Positions 1 through 9,866 of a stretch of DNA of 64,000 nt are shown piece by piece; the first letter of the stretch is position 1; each line of letters begins with the position of its first letter. The position numbers and the translations under genes were made by a program. The notes under the pieces are model-generated. The model saw only the letters and a program-made list of their open reading frames with translations. It was not told the origin of the DNA and searched no databases. This stretch comes from Sorghum bicolor (taxonomy: Eukaryota > Streptophyta > Magnoliopsida > Poales > Poaceae), in NCBI RefSeq assembly GCF_000003195.3, contig NC_012879.2, positions 39,328,565 to 39,392,564 of the forward strand. Reading direction: 5' to 3'.

Positions 1-667
1 ATAATAATTAGAGACATAATGCAATTAGAACAATAGAATTAGAGAAAGATATGAATAATACCAATCTTTATTACCGAAGATCCGAATCCAGAGCGTAGTG
101 CTCTACTTCTCTAATTGCTATCTAATCAACCTCTAAACTTGAAGGATTAGGGAGTAGCTAATTCTAATTCTCTGTGGGAGAGAAGCTCTAAACCCTAACT
201 TTGATGGCTACCTCTGAATAATGATTTATCCTCTTCTCCTCCAGGGGCCAGGGGGTCTGGTTTTATAGTCCCTTCAAGTGAACGTGAGCCATTGGATCAA
301 ACCGACATAGATTGTATGGTTTAGATTGATCCTTTAGGTCGGTGGAGTCTTGCCCTGAAGCAGAGTCCTGTTTGGACTCCTACCCTGGGCGGGCGCCCTG
401 CCCCCGAGCCCGAATCCCTTCTCGTTCGTTCCCGTGGCTTCTGGACCCTTCTAGTTGAGGAAAATTGCGCGGCACGTAATTATCTCGTTGTAAACATGAC
501 ATGTGGGCCTTCTCTCCATATTTTCTGATAAACCCTTGCAGAAATAGATAAACACCAAAACTCGTGGAATTCTGTCAGATAAAACCCTAATTCTAGATGT
601 TTGTTTCATATTGATCCTTTTTCATGTTTATTTGATTATTAATTTTAGTACTTAAGGACCGTCAACA
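1..667 (-). repeat. A1 3' LTR, D-type, truncated by window edge
   Basis: The reverse complement opens with TGTTGACGGTCCTTAAGTA, the same start as the LTRs at 23046 and 41260. It continues with the D-type 5' portion, including the conserved stretch read through 520-600. A TATAAAA box lies at 261-267 on the minus strand, and one GGGCGGGCGCCC motif lies upstream of it at about 388-400. The LTR 3' end is outside the window, so the target duplication cannot be checked. Confidence 0.85.
261..267 (-). promoter_or_regulatory. TATA box of A1 3' LTR
   Basis: TATAAAA on the minus strand in the context ACTATAAAACCAGACCCCCT, identical to the TATA context of the D LTRs (23447 and 41661). It is the probable Pol II core promoter of this LTR family. 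Confidence 0.65.
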
Positions 668-861
668 AAGAATACCCGAAGGGATATTTTTACAATTATC
701 CTTATATGCTCAACATACAAGGTAATGTTGCAAATAATTAAAAGCTCATGTTACGGTCTGATCAGTGCTTATTTTAGGACACTAAGCTTGTCCTTGGGAA
801 ACCATCAATTTATGTCTCCGAAGTGGTTTCCCCTCCAACGCTGACCTATATCAAGATCAAC

Positions 862-1074
862 TCAACGAGATCTGCAATATTTAATATAGACATATGCATC
901 GACAACCGCCCTTTTAAAATTTTTATAAATAGAAAGGAAGAGGGGGTTGGAGATCTCGAATGTGGTGACGTTGGAGAGACCAAAAGATTGGAAAGATGTT
1001 GCATATGAGCATGGAGTAAACGAAGTGGCTATGAAATAAATTCCATGCTCATTAATGCTTGGAGTGAAATCCAT
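862..1074 (-). pseudogene. Fused gag remnant in A1
   Basis: About 70 codons starting at the ATG at 1074. The first few residues (MDFTP) match the start of gag in element C (58126). The remainder, from NEHGIYF to the end CRSR, matches the last part of the gag ORF of element D (near 25728 and 43922). The gag core and everything else between are missing. The join falls near 1054-1061 with at most a few bases of shared sequence. An upstream in-frame extension to 1167 corresponds to the leader of C. Such a short fusion is unlikely to act as a capsid protein. Confidence 0.75.
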
Positions 1075-1167
1075 GTGGTGTGGTGAAAATGGTAAGGTGA
1101 GTGTGGTAAAAAAGGAAAAGAAAAAGGATACACGGACGACTTGGTTCGAAACTAGCACAACTACCAT

Positions 1168-1185
1168 TCCCCGGCAATGGCGCCA
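1168..1185 (-). other. Primer binding site, tRNA-Asp type (A1)
   Basis: The minus strand reads TGGCGCCATTGCCGGGGA, seven bases after the LTR end. It complements the 3' end of plant tRNA-Asp, with one mismatch to the D1 site at 24374. This is the usual primer of Athila-clade elements. Confidence 0.8.
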
Positions 1186-1854
1186 GAAAGCTTGTTGGGT
1201 ATTTTAAACGCAAACAGAAAAATCCGCAAGCGCACGGATACCGATGTAGCTTTCACCCGGGAGTATTCCAGAGTATCGATTTTCCATAGAGAACGTGAGT
1301 GTACTAGTTAAGATTCAAGATCGCCCAAGGATAACTATATAATTATTTTTGGTGGGAAGAGAGGAACTTTCCTGAGAGTTCTCTAGTTGATCTAAGAATC
1401 AAGAATTACTTCAAAGATTATTTATATCGGGACATTAGAGCACTAACCATAGAAAGAGATGAGAAGGGGGCTAGGAAGGTCTGACTACGGTCCTACAAAC
1501 ACCAATCCGAACGAGGTAGAATACGTCGACCGTTAGGGCTGTCACTAATCTAGGGCTACCAAAACAATCCGCAGGATTGGGTGCAATTTCAGATAATTGC
1601 AAGACTAAACACCATGTCTAATCTATTAATTACTACTCTAATGTTTCAAAGGTTAGAGCACTTGATGCAAGCGGTAATCCAATAAATAACTTGAATGTAA
1701 ATAAAAGTAATTAAAGAACTCAGGAATTATGAATTGAAGAACCTAGAGAACGATGAAGAACGAACCAGTTGCTGCAAAAGTACAATGTTGAGGAAGATCC
1801 GACAGATCCGGCTCCTCCTTCGCTCTCCTCTTCTCTCTCCCTATTTTTCTAGAT

Positions 1855-1965
1855 TACAACTAGAACTAACTAGAACTAAAACTAGAGGAACTAGCACTAG
1901 AACTAGATGAACTAGAACTAGATCTAGATGAACTAGAGGTAGAACTAGAAGAACTAGAGGGATCC
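1855..1965 (-). repeat. CTAGTT-type minisatellite in A1 LTR
   Basis: Irregular tandem array of AACTAG/CTAGTT units (plus strand ACTAGA and GAACTAG). It lies downstream of the TATA box, so probably in the transcribed leader. The same array is in the C LTR at 15506-15600 with a different unit order. Confidence 0.8.
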
Positions 1966-2044
1966 TCTCTACTTGGATGAAGAATTGAAACCCTAGCGTT
2001 GATTCTGTAGAAGAGGTATGATCTCCAGGGGCCAGGGGGCCTTG

Positions 2045-2052
2045 CTTATATA
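2045..2052 (-). promoter_or_regulatory. TATA box of A1 5' LTR
   Basis: TATATAAG on the minus strand in the context AAAAGACTATATAAGCAAG, matching the C LTR at 15413-15420. Confidence 0.65.
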
Positions 2053-2475
2053 GTCTTTTCAGATGAATCTAGACCGTTGGATCAAACCGATATTGATTGA
2101 ACGGTTATCCTTCATCCTTTAGGTCGGTGGAGCATGATCCCCGAGTTGTACCCTGATTGGGCAGAATAGGAGGGCGGGCGCCCTAAGGACTTGGGCGGGC
2201 GCCCTGTCCCTGAGCCCTCTCGGCCTCCGCTTCGGTCATGTGGCTTCTGGAGTCTTCTAGATGATAGAAAATTGCGTGACACGTTAATATCTCTATGTAA
2301 ACCTAACGTGTGGGCCTTTCTTCCGTATTTCTTGATAACCCCCCAGCAGAAATAGACAAACACCAAAACTCATGGAATTCTGTCAGATAAAACCCTAAGT
2401 CTGGGTGTCAGTTCCATTTAGATCCTTTTCCGTTATTAGTTGACGGTTAAATGTGAGCATTAAGGACCGTCAACA

Positions 2476-2574
2476 CTACCCGATTCAAACGTTAAGGCGT
2501 GCCAGCCGATTTGATCTTACAATCGACAAAGGTGGTAACTTGAACACTTTGGTACCGACAACAGCTATGCGCCC
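2476..2574. other. 99-bp unassigned spacer between A1 and F
   Basis: Sequence between the outer end of the A1 5' LTR and the start of the F LTR. It matches nothing else in the window that I can see. It may be host DNA for both insertions, possibly the same old Tat-like element whose remains lie at 11610-12458, but I cannot show that. Confidence 0.4.
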
Positions 2575-5500
2575 TGTAACACCCTAGGTGTTAAGCATGC
2601 ACTTAGTCTCACAAAATTATCCATAAGCATTCTCATCAAGCATAGCATTGCATGAACATGTCCATAATTCAAAGTGTGATTTTATATGCTTTATTTTATG
2701 TGAATTAAATCTGGTAAAAATATTATGCTTGCTTCTAAATTCTTGAATTGCGCAAATTAAGTTGAAATAAGTGTTAGAAGATTTATGAGTAATTTTGTGA
2801 TATTTTTAGAGCTGTAGAAATTGAGAAATTGATTTTATACAAAAATTCCCAAAATAGATTTATTTGAAAACCTATAACTAGTTTTGATTTGTATTTCAAA
2901 ATCTATTTGAAATTTGTGAATTCAACCTAAAGCAAAGTTGTAGGGTTTTTAATTTAGAACAACTTTTATTTTGGGGCGAAAAGGTGAAAATGAATTTAAA
3001 ATAGTCCAAATGAATTTAGAAAGTGTTTGAGAAAAGAAATTAAAAAAAAATGGAAAAGGGAAAGGGGGGCGCTAGCAGGCCGCGGCCTCACTTCTGGCCC
3101 GCTAGCCGAAGCTAGCCTAGCCCGCTCGCGCTCACCTCCTTCCCCGGGCCCGCGCCGTGCCCGTGCGCGGACGGCCGCGCCGTGCCGCCGTGGCGCGCCG
3201 GCAGAGCTCGGCCGCCGCGTGCCGAGCATGCGGCAGCCTGGACGCGCCCCGGTCGGCCACCAGGAGCGCCCGGCCGCATCCGCCTCTGCCTCCGCTGCCA
3301 TTTGCGCTCCTCCACTCACGCTCTCGCCCTTCGCTCGCCCGCGCGCCGCAGCTGCCGCTCCGCCGCGCGCCATCGTCGCCGACGACTTGGAGCTTCCCTC
3401 CCGGCCAGCTCCGGCCTCCTCCTTCCTCTCCGCGACCGCCAACAGCTCCACCTCGTCCTTCCGTGTCGCGTGCTCGCGCTCAACTGCGCTCGGTGAGTCC
3501 CCGCGTGCCCGGGAGAGCTCACCGGAGTTAGTCGGGACTCCGGCGATCCCTCGGTCCGCGCGGTTCTCCCCCTCTACTCCGCCATTTCTTGTGCTTTTAG
3601 GCGCGTTAGCTTCGCCTCGGCCTCGTGCACCTATTCCGGCCATTAGCGCACGCTCTACCGCCGCGTGGTGGCCGGACCGCGGCGAGCAGTGCCGCCGTTC
3701 CACCATGGCCGCTGGCGAGGTTGCTCCCGTCCGTTTCAGGCCGCGCAAGTAGGTTCGCTGAGTTCGCCTTGAGCAGTAGAACGCGTAGAGCCACTTGGTT
3801 CGCTGAGAGAGGACGTCGGCGGTGAGCTCCAGCTCGCCGGAGTCGCCCCCTCTCTGTGTTCTAGCCAGCGGGCCCGGCTGGCAGGCGGGTTCGCTCGTCA
3901 GTGGCCGCGGGTGCACTGCACCGGGTGCACCCAGCTGGTCCCGGGGGTGGATTTGAATTGGTTTTTTACAAAATATTTTCCAGAAAATAGTTTAAATGAT
4001 ATAAAATACATATCTTGAGATATATAGCTCCAAAAATGAAGAAATAAATTGTGGAGTGTTCCATAATCTCAGATCTATAGTTTGGTGTGGTTGCATGTCA
4101 TGTTTGAACAACTTTTCTGTACAAATATATTTAATCCATGTTTTTGTTGAAAGTTGGAAAATGCATAGTAATTAAAATATAGCTCAAAAAATATGAAACT
4201 TGTTTTGTTGGCTCTGCATAGATGATTAGGCTCTCGCAAAATATGTTACACATTATTTGCTGTATGAATTAATTTATGGTGATTTAAATGCTTGCATGGC
4301 AGTGGTTTATGATTTTTAATAAATAATTGGATCATGCAATTAATCTGGAAATTTTTGTGGGTGTTTCTTATGTTATTAAGTAAATTATAAAAATATGAAA
4401 TCTGTTGTTTGACACTTACACAACAGTAGGATGATTATACTTGCTTATATAGATTAATCTTGTGATTTTTGCAGCTCAAAATAAATGTCTAAATATTATG
4501 AGAAATTTATGGTAGACTTTACGATTGATTAGTAGTCTCCTGTAATTTTTGTGGAATTTATTGATAAACAGACATATATGCTACTATTGTAGGCCTAAAA
4601 GTGGATAGATGAAATATGAATTGTTATACATAGATTAAATAAAGTAAGAGGATGTTTGGTGTATCTTTGAAGCATCATGTGAGCTTGCTGGTTAACCTTG
4701 AAGGCAACTTGTAGAAGAGAATGTAATAGATGTTTAGTTCGATTACATGTTCTTGGATGATGTTGACTATCTTGTAAAAGTGACCACCTATATCATCTAT
4801 ACACCATGTCATAGTCATCGGTTACCCACTTGCATAAGCATTGCATCCCGGGCATCTCGCACTCCACTCATGAGCATACATACATCATACAAGCTCGCAG
4901 GAGAACGAGGTGGGACCCGAGGAGCCGGAGGAGACCTAGGAGCAGGAACCTCTGGGAGGACCGGAGCTCGGAGAAGAGCTACAGGAGTGCCCGGATCACA
5001 AACCGAGCACATTTGAGAAAGGCAAGCCCCGGAGCATTCTAAGTCTCCCTATTCTCGCTAACTTAAATGATATATTATGTTTGTTCTACTATGTTGCATT
5101 TAAGTGATAGGAATTGCTTGATACCGTTAATGCATAAGTACTCCTTGCTATCACCACTTGTTTCTCTACCTTGACCTATGTAGATAGGCATGGAGTCCAT
5201 GCTTAGTTTTCTTAGTCCGGTAGAAGTCGGGTGATTTCCATTCATCTACGAGATATAGGTGGACACCTGTTTGATTAGCTGTAATTGCTATGGGGAAGGA
5301 TAACCAAGTGTGGAAAGGAATTTGAGACCGGGCAGGGTCTTATGGTGGGTTGATCATAGTGCCCCTGCCTGTGTCGATTAAGGACCGATCGTTGACGGCC
5401 CTCTTGTCATGTTGAACGCATGCCCCACACTTAGCTGGAAGGATAAGTCGTTCCGACCGCGAAGCCTGAACAATATCCGGGCCAGGAGTGGAGCCGCCAT

Positions 5501-6526
5501 GTGCTGTATTGGTGATGGTTGAGGAGAACGACGAGGGCGCGGCGCGCAACCTTGGTATACCTTGGATACCTCGGTCATCGGAACGGTCCTCGGGTACTGG
5601 CGGTGCCTGCCGAACCCCCGATTTAGTCCTGGATAGTGTAACATGGTGATCTGTAGCTCACTTGATCAGTGAGTGTGGTTTGTGTGGGGAATAACTCGCC
5701 AGCTGGTCAGAAATCGATTCGAATCGCCATCGCTCCTTGATAGTGAGCACTTGACATGAGCCCTGTCCTCGTAGTAAGGACTATAGAACACTTGGGTTAT
5801 GATGATAATTGCTTTATGAATGCTATGATGAGGTACCATCATATTACTACACTTGTTTGTAATAGTACAGGTGCAAACCTAGTTAATAGGTAATGATATT
5901 ATCAAACTTGAGCTAATTAAAAGAAGAAAGGTCCGTAGACTATGTGTTAGTGGAACAGTGCTTTTAGGCAAAAAGTCTAAGCTACCCCACTATACAGCCT
6001 TCATGATCCTTGAAGAGTCTTTATTTTTGGTTTATGACGGGTAAGTCTAGCTGAGTACATTCTCGTACTCAGGGTTCTATTTCCCATGTTGTTTTGCAGA
6101 TGGTCAAATGTACTATGGTTATTGCATCCTCTGCTTGTACCCAGCCATGGGCGATGACTAGACCAAGGGCGATGGTTACTCTACCTTCTCTTTTGCTTTT
6201 GTGGGAATGACCGAACTATGGCACTGTACCAAACTGAATGTGTGTGTGTGTGTTACTTTCAAACTATGAAGCTTCCGCTACTTGAGAACTTGGTTTGTAA
6301 TATTTTTAAGTACTCCGATGTATTTGATGAATGTTGTAAACTGGATATAACTATGGATGGTAGCCGCTAAACTTATTACGATCTTGGTTGTATGTGTGAT
6401 ATGTTGTTTGAAATCCTTCGAGATTTCACGGACTACCAGGATTATATGGGCTTAAGCTCGATGGTTTGACTGTGCAAATGGTCACTATTAGGCTTAATCT
6501 CTTATAATTTGGGTGGTTCTGTTACA
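2575..6526 (+). repeat. F 5' LTR, 3.95 kb
   Basis: Starts TGTAACACC and ends TGTTACA, a perfect 7-bp terminal inverted repeat, and is followed by the primer site. The first 19 bases form a hairpin (see findings). It contains AT-rich flanks, a very GC-rich block at about 3060-3940, and a short (TG)n tract at 6239-6253. Long LTRs are typical of the Tekay/Del lineage. Long ORFs on both strands of the GC-rich block are composition artefacts. I could not place a TATA box with confidence. Confidence 0.85.
3060..3940. other. CpG-dense block within F LTR
   Basis: A sharply bounded GC- and CpG-rich segment in an otherwise AT-rich LTR. Equivalent blocks lie in the B LTRs (about 18960-19730, 37150-37920 and 56190-56960) and in the G LTR (about 13250-14040). 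Several GT-rich donor-like sites, such as CGGTGAGT at 3490-3497, occur inside. It may hold the promoter and leader start; that is inference. Confidence 0.5.
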
Positions 6527-6528
6527 GC

Positions 6529-6544
6529 TGGCATCGGAGCAAGG
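6529..6544 (+). other. Primer binding site, initiator tRNA-Met type (F)
   Basis: TGGCATCGGAGCAAGG, two bases after the LTR end. It resembles the TGGTATCAGAGC site complementary to plant initiator tRNA-Met, with two mismatches. Element B has TGGCATCAGAGC, so the T-to-C change is shared. Confidence 0.7.
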
Positions 6545-7351
6545 TTTAGCGAGTTACTGTTCATAAGTATGTTCCAAACTAAACTTAAACCGATTTAACA
6601 GAAGATTATTATTAATCAAATGGTAATCAAGGTGTCAAACTAAGTTTTTGGAAAACTATCTGGTGTGCCATGGTCATATCCTTTATGCCCAGTTAAGGAC
6701 TCTAAGGTGGCTAGTTAAGTACTGACTTGGGGGTTAATGCATCATATTTCTATTTCGTCGCTCATAAGGCGTGCAATAGTATGAGTACCATTCATTTGAG
6801 TGGTAATGTATGGATCAATTCTTCCTCTACGCCTCGGTAAGTGGGAGCTGTGAGAGCATGATCAGATACACTGCCGATCTAGGGAAGTGTTGTTAGGTGC
6901 TGTGTCATGCACACATGTTTGGTGTGCCTGGGAACAGTACCGCATGTTGGGAGATTCCGTCCTGAGAGGCGATGCCGTCACTAGGGCGATGATGTGGGTA
7001 GTAACACGTCATATGCATGGACGGGGTGTCTATGTGTGTGGGGTGTATAGCTTTAAATTCTTGTTCTGCATGTTCATACTATGGTTGGGCTGAAATGAGT
7101 TTTCTGCAGGTACACTAACCACGTTCCCACCTAGAACGCTAGTTACGTTATGAGAGAACGTTGTGTGCCACCGCATATACCGATTAGTGTTAACTTTTGT
7201 TTCTAGGTTTGTGAGATCATAAGTTCGTGCATGCATCATGTTCATTTCATATCATTGCTTACTTCCTCCCCTTAATTTAATCTGTCCCAATTCCAAATAA
7301 GATAATTAAAGATATTCCTCAATCTTACCTAAGGTATTCTCTTTGCAGCAG
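6545..7351 (+). other. F leader, no gene
   Basis: Untranslated region between primer site and ORF0. I see no supported coding sequence. It ends in a pyrimidine-rich tract and AG (ATTCTCTTTGCAG at 7336-7348) three bases before the ORF0 start codon, a good candidate 3' splice site. Confidence 0.6.
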
Positions 7352-8395
7352 ATGGGACGCACTAGGCTCACCGCTCGCAAGTCCACTGGTGGGTGGGCCC
7401 CTCGCCATCAGTTGGCAGCCAGGACCTCGCATCATAAGAGCAAGTTCCTGGAGGAGTTTGGGATGCCCACCTTGCTTTGGAGGGTGCTCAGTTCGATGGG
7501 GTATCTCAAAGGAAGGGAACCTCGCTACTATTGGAACAAGGAGTAGCTTGGTGACGGGACCCTGGTGGGGATCGAGGCAGTGGTCCCTACCAGTGGAGGT
7601 GACCCTGCCTGGGGCGGCTGGGTGTACGAGTCCCGAGGTACCACGCCTTTCCACGGTGCCTGCAGAGCAGCTTTTGCAGTTCTGAGGGACCTCATGGAGA
7701 GGTTTTCACAGGAGCTGGCCCACGCCTTCGCTGGGGTGTTTCCCCGGGGTGACCCCTACACTTTGGTGTGGGATCAGTCCAAGGTGAATGCTCTTGAGAG
7801 GAGTGCGGACGAGGACCAGCACAGTGACAGTTCAGCTATGAGTGCTATGTTCGCCTTGATGAAGACCTATGGGGGTCTGGAGCGTTGTTTGGGACGCTTG
7901 TCTGGGTCCCTTCTCACAATTCAGGAAGAGAAGCGCCAGCTGCAGTGTGAGTTTGACACTGAGGTTGAGAGGTTGCAGGCAGAGTTGGCCTGCATGACCC
8001 GAGAGAGTGATCAAGCGTTCCAGAAGAATAGTGAGCTGAGTCAGGACCTGCTCGCAATGATAGAGCAGAGGGACAGGGTGACTACTACTCACAGGAACTG
8101 TGAGCGCATGCTAGTTCATGTGCTTGGTCAGAGGAATGAAGCCTGGCACGAGGAGGACACCCTGAGGGCCCGACAGCTAGAGCTCGAGCAGCAGCTAGCT
8201 AATGCTGAGGAGTACAACGAGAACCTGCATGAGGAGATTCACCAGCTGCATAACCAGCTCCACCCTCACCACCTGCCTGGAGCAGCTGAGTTAGACTCTG
8301 AGGACGAGATGGATGAGGATCCAGAGTTGGAGGCAGCTGCTAGTGGAGACGAGGACGAGGAGGGCTCCGGCATGGACAGTGACCATAGCGAGTAA
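7352..8395 (+). pseudogene. ORF0 with histone H3-tail-like N terminus, upstream of gag (F)
   Basis: One open frame of 347 codons, broken only by an in-frame TAG at 7544-7546. Residues 2-31 resemble the histone H3 N-terminal tail: GRTRLTARKSTGG, then APR, then QLA. Against H3 positions 2-21, 16 of 20 residues agree. R2, T3, T6, A7, R8, K9, S10 and T11 are kept; K4 is R, K14 is W, K18 is H. Next comes a region shared with B's ORF0 (PTLLWRVLSS near residue 38; a GW-TP segment near 88; SAMSAM near 155), then a coiled coil (about 175-305) and a very acidic tail. I recognise no enzyme motif. A role in chromatin interaction is inference. The start follows a splice-acceptor-like CAG. Confidence 0.75.
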
Positions 8396-8715
8396 ACGCT
8401 AGAGCTCTAGAGCTAGTCCTTCTTTTGTTGTGGTTGTTGCATGGCATGTCTTGTAATCTGTGGATCTGGGCTGTGTATAACTTTATGTGATAACGCTGAA
8501 AGTCCAGTGTATGTATGCTGGCAATTTTGGATGTATGCGAACCTTGTTGCTTGAATGTTAAGTAATTCGTTAGTGATGTTGTGTGGATGATGAATTGTTG
8601 TACCTCTGTTTATTGTGCGAATTTATTTTCCTCAGTAAATTCAGTACGACATAATTCTACATATGTCTACCGTTGATGGCAACTCCTAATGACTACTTAT
8701 CATTGACGCGTGCAG
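8396..8715 (+). other. Spacer between ORF0 and gag (F), no gene
   Basis: 320 bp of AT-rich, non-coding sequence ending in GCGTGCAG immediately before the gag ATG. The same NNGTGCAG-ATG arrangement precedes gag in B (50890). It is a possible splice acceptor that would let gag be made from a spliced RNA. Confidence 0.5.
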
Positions 8716-9866
8716 ATGGTGCAAACACGTGGCGGGGGTAACAGCAACCCCAGGCTTGGAGCAGGTACTTCCGGAAGTGGGGCTCAATGGAATGAGGAAA
8801 GAGCACCATCACTGCCACCACCACCGCCTCCTCCGTACACTGCGGACGTGTTTTCTCGCAGTTTCTGGGGAGCTAATGCAACATGGAGCAGATGCAGCGC
8901 AACATGGAAGAAGCCCTGTGCAATATCGCTGACAATACCCGCCGTGGGGATAACCAGGGCGGCCGTTAAGCCAATCAGTATAGCTCTTTCAAGGACTTCA
9001 TGGATACTAAACCACCTGTCTTTAAGGAGGCCTTAGAACCGCTCGAGGTAGATGAGTAGATCAACACCATGGAGCAAAAGTTCCGTCTTCTTCGGATGAC
9101 TGAAGAACATAAGGCTGAGTATGCAGCGCATCAGTTGTAGGGACCTGCTGGGATATGGTGGTCCCATCACCGTACCACCTACCTAGAGGGAACCCCTATC
9201 ACCTGAAACTGCTTCACCACTGCCTTATGAGGAAATTACATTCCTCCGGGTGTGGTGGAAATGAAGGTTGGGGAATTCATGAGGCTGTTCGAGGGAACGA
9301 AGTCTGTGAAGGAGTACCTACACGCTTTTAACAATCTTGCTCGTTACGCCCCCGAGTATGTGAACACGGAAGCCAAGAAGATCGCTAGTTTTCAGAGAGG
9401 CCTGATCCCAAAGATGCTGAAGACCATGGGTACAGGAGCCCGGGCTACCTTCAATGCTTACATCAGTGACTGTCTGACCTAGGATAACAATAACAACAAC
9501 TACAGTGCGTCCAAGTCTCGTAAGAGGGCTTTTGAAGCTGGGTCATCTCAGTCTAGGGCACCGGTGACAGGTCGACAGCAGTATCGTCCTCCTACCCCAG
9601 GTGCTAGGTTCTGACCGCCGCAGAGAAAGAACACCGGGCATCCAACGCAGCAAAAGCCGTACAAGGTAGCAAGAGCTCCCGCCAAGCCAAAGGCAATTCA
9701 AGCTGCAGCACCCGCCGTCAACAATATGACCAAAGGACCGTGCTACAACTGCCACAAAATGGGGCACTTTGCTAAGGAATGTCCCTACCCCAAGAGGCAG
9801 CAGACGACCTACCCAGCTCGAGTGCACCATACCTCGATAGAGTAGATCTCGGAAGGAGAACCGGTA
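8716..9866 (+). pseudogene. gag: gag pseudogene of F (Tekay-like)
   Basis: Starts at the ATG after GTGCAG with a proline-rich segment, then shifts frame before about 8880. The gag core follows ([19 protein letters not shown], then ARYAPEYV) and a CCHC zinc knuckle, CYNCHKMGHFAKEC, near 9739-9780. In-frame stops are at about 9056, 9138, 9205, 9227, 9480, 9613 and 9843; most are single-base changes from W, Q, R or E codons found in B gag. The knuckle keeps all four metal ligands, unlike B. The protein would have formed the nucleocapsid. No intact product is possible. Confidence 0.85.

Larger units (their letters stand above)
1..2475 (-). mobile_element. A1: chimeric, internally deleted Athila-like LTR element (cut by window start)
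   Basis: Read on the minus strand it has a 5' LTR (2475-1193), a tRNA-Asp-type primer site, about 525 bp of internal sequence with a fused gag remnant, and the first 667 bp of a 3' LTR that runs off the window. The 5' LTR, primer region and first gag codons match element C; the rest of the internal region and the 3' LTR match element D. Normal reverse transcription gives two identical LTRs, so this unlike pair points to rearrangement after integration. No polymerase is present, so it could not move alone. Confidence 0.8.
1193..2475 (-). repeat. A1 5' LTR, C-type, complete
   Basis: 1283 bp, bounded by TGTTGACGG and CCCAACA on the minus strand. Same family as the LTR of element C (14991). It holds a TATATAAG box at 2045-2052, two copies of a GGGCGGGCGCCC motif upstream of it (about 2174-2206), and a CTAGTT-rich minisatellite. 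The five bases outside it are CTACC (2476-2480), a candidate target duplication whose partner is off the window. Confidence 0.85.

Noticed and set aside
2996..3916. Long ORFs on both strands (306 codons minus, 241 codons plus)
   Set aside because: They lie in the CpG-rich block of the F LTR, overlap in several frames, are rich in R, A, P, G and S, and have no domain. GC-rich sequence simply has few stops.
7352..7441. Fragment of a genuine histone H3 gene
   Set aside because: Similarity stops after the tail; the histone fold is absent and the frame continues into the ORF0 domain shared with B.
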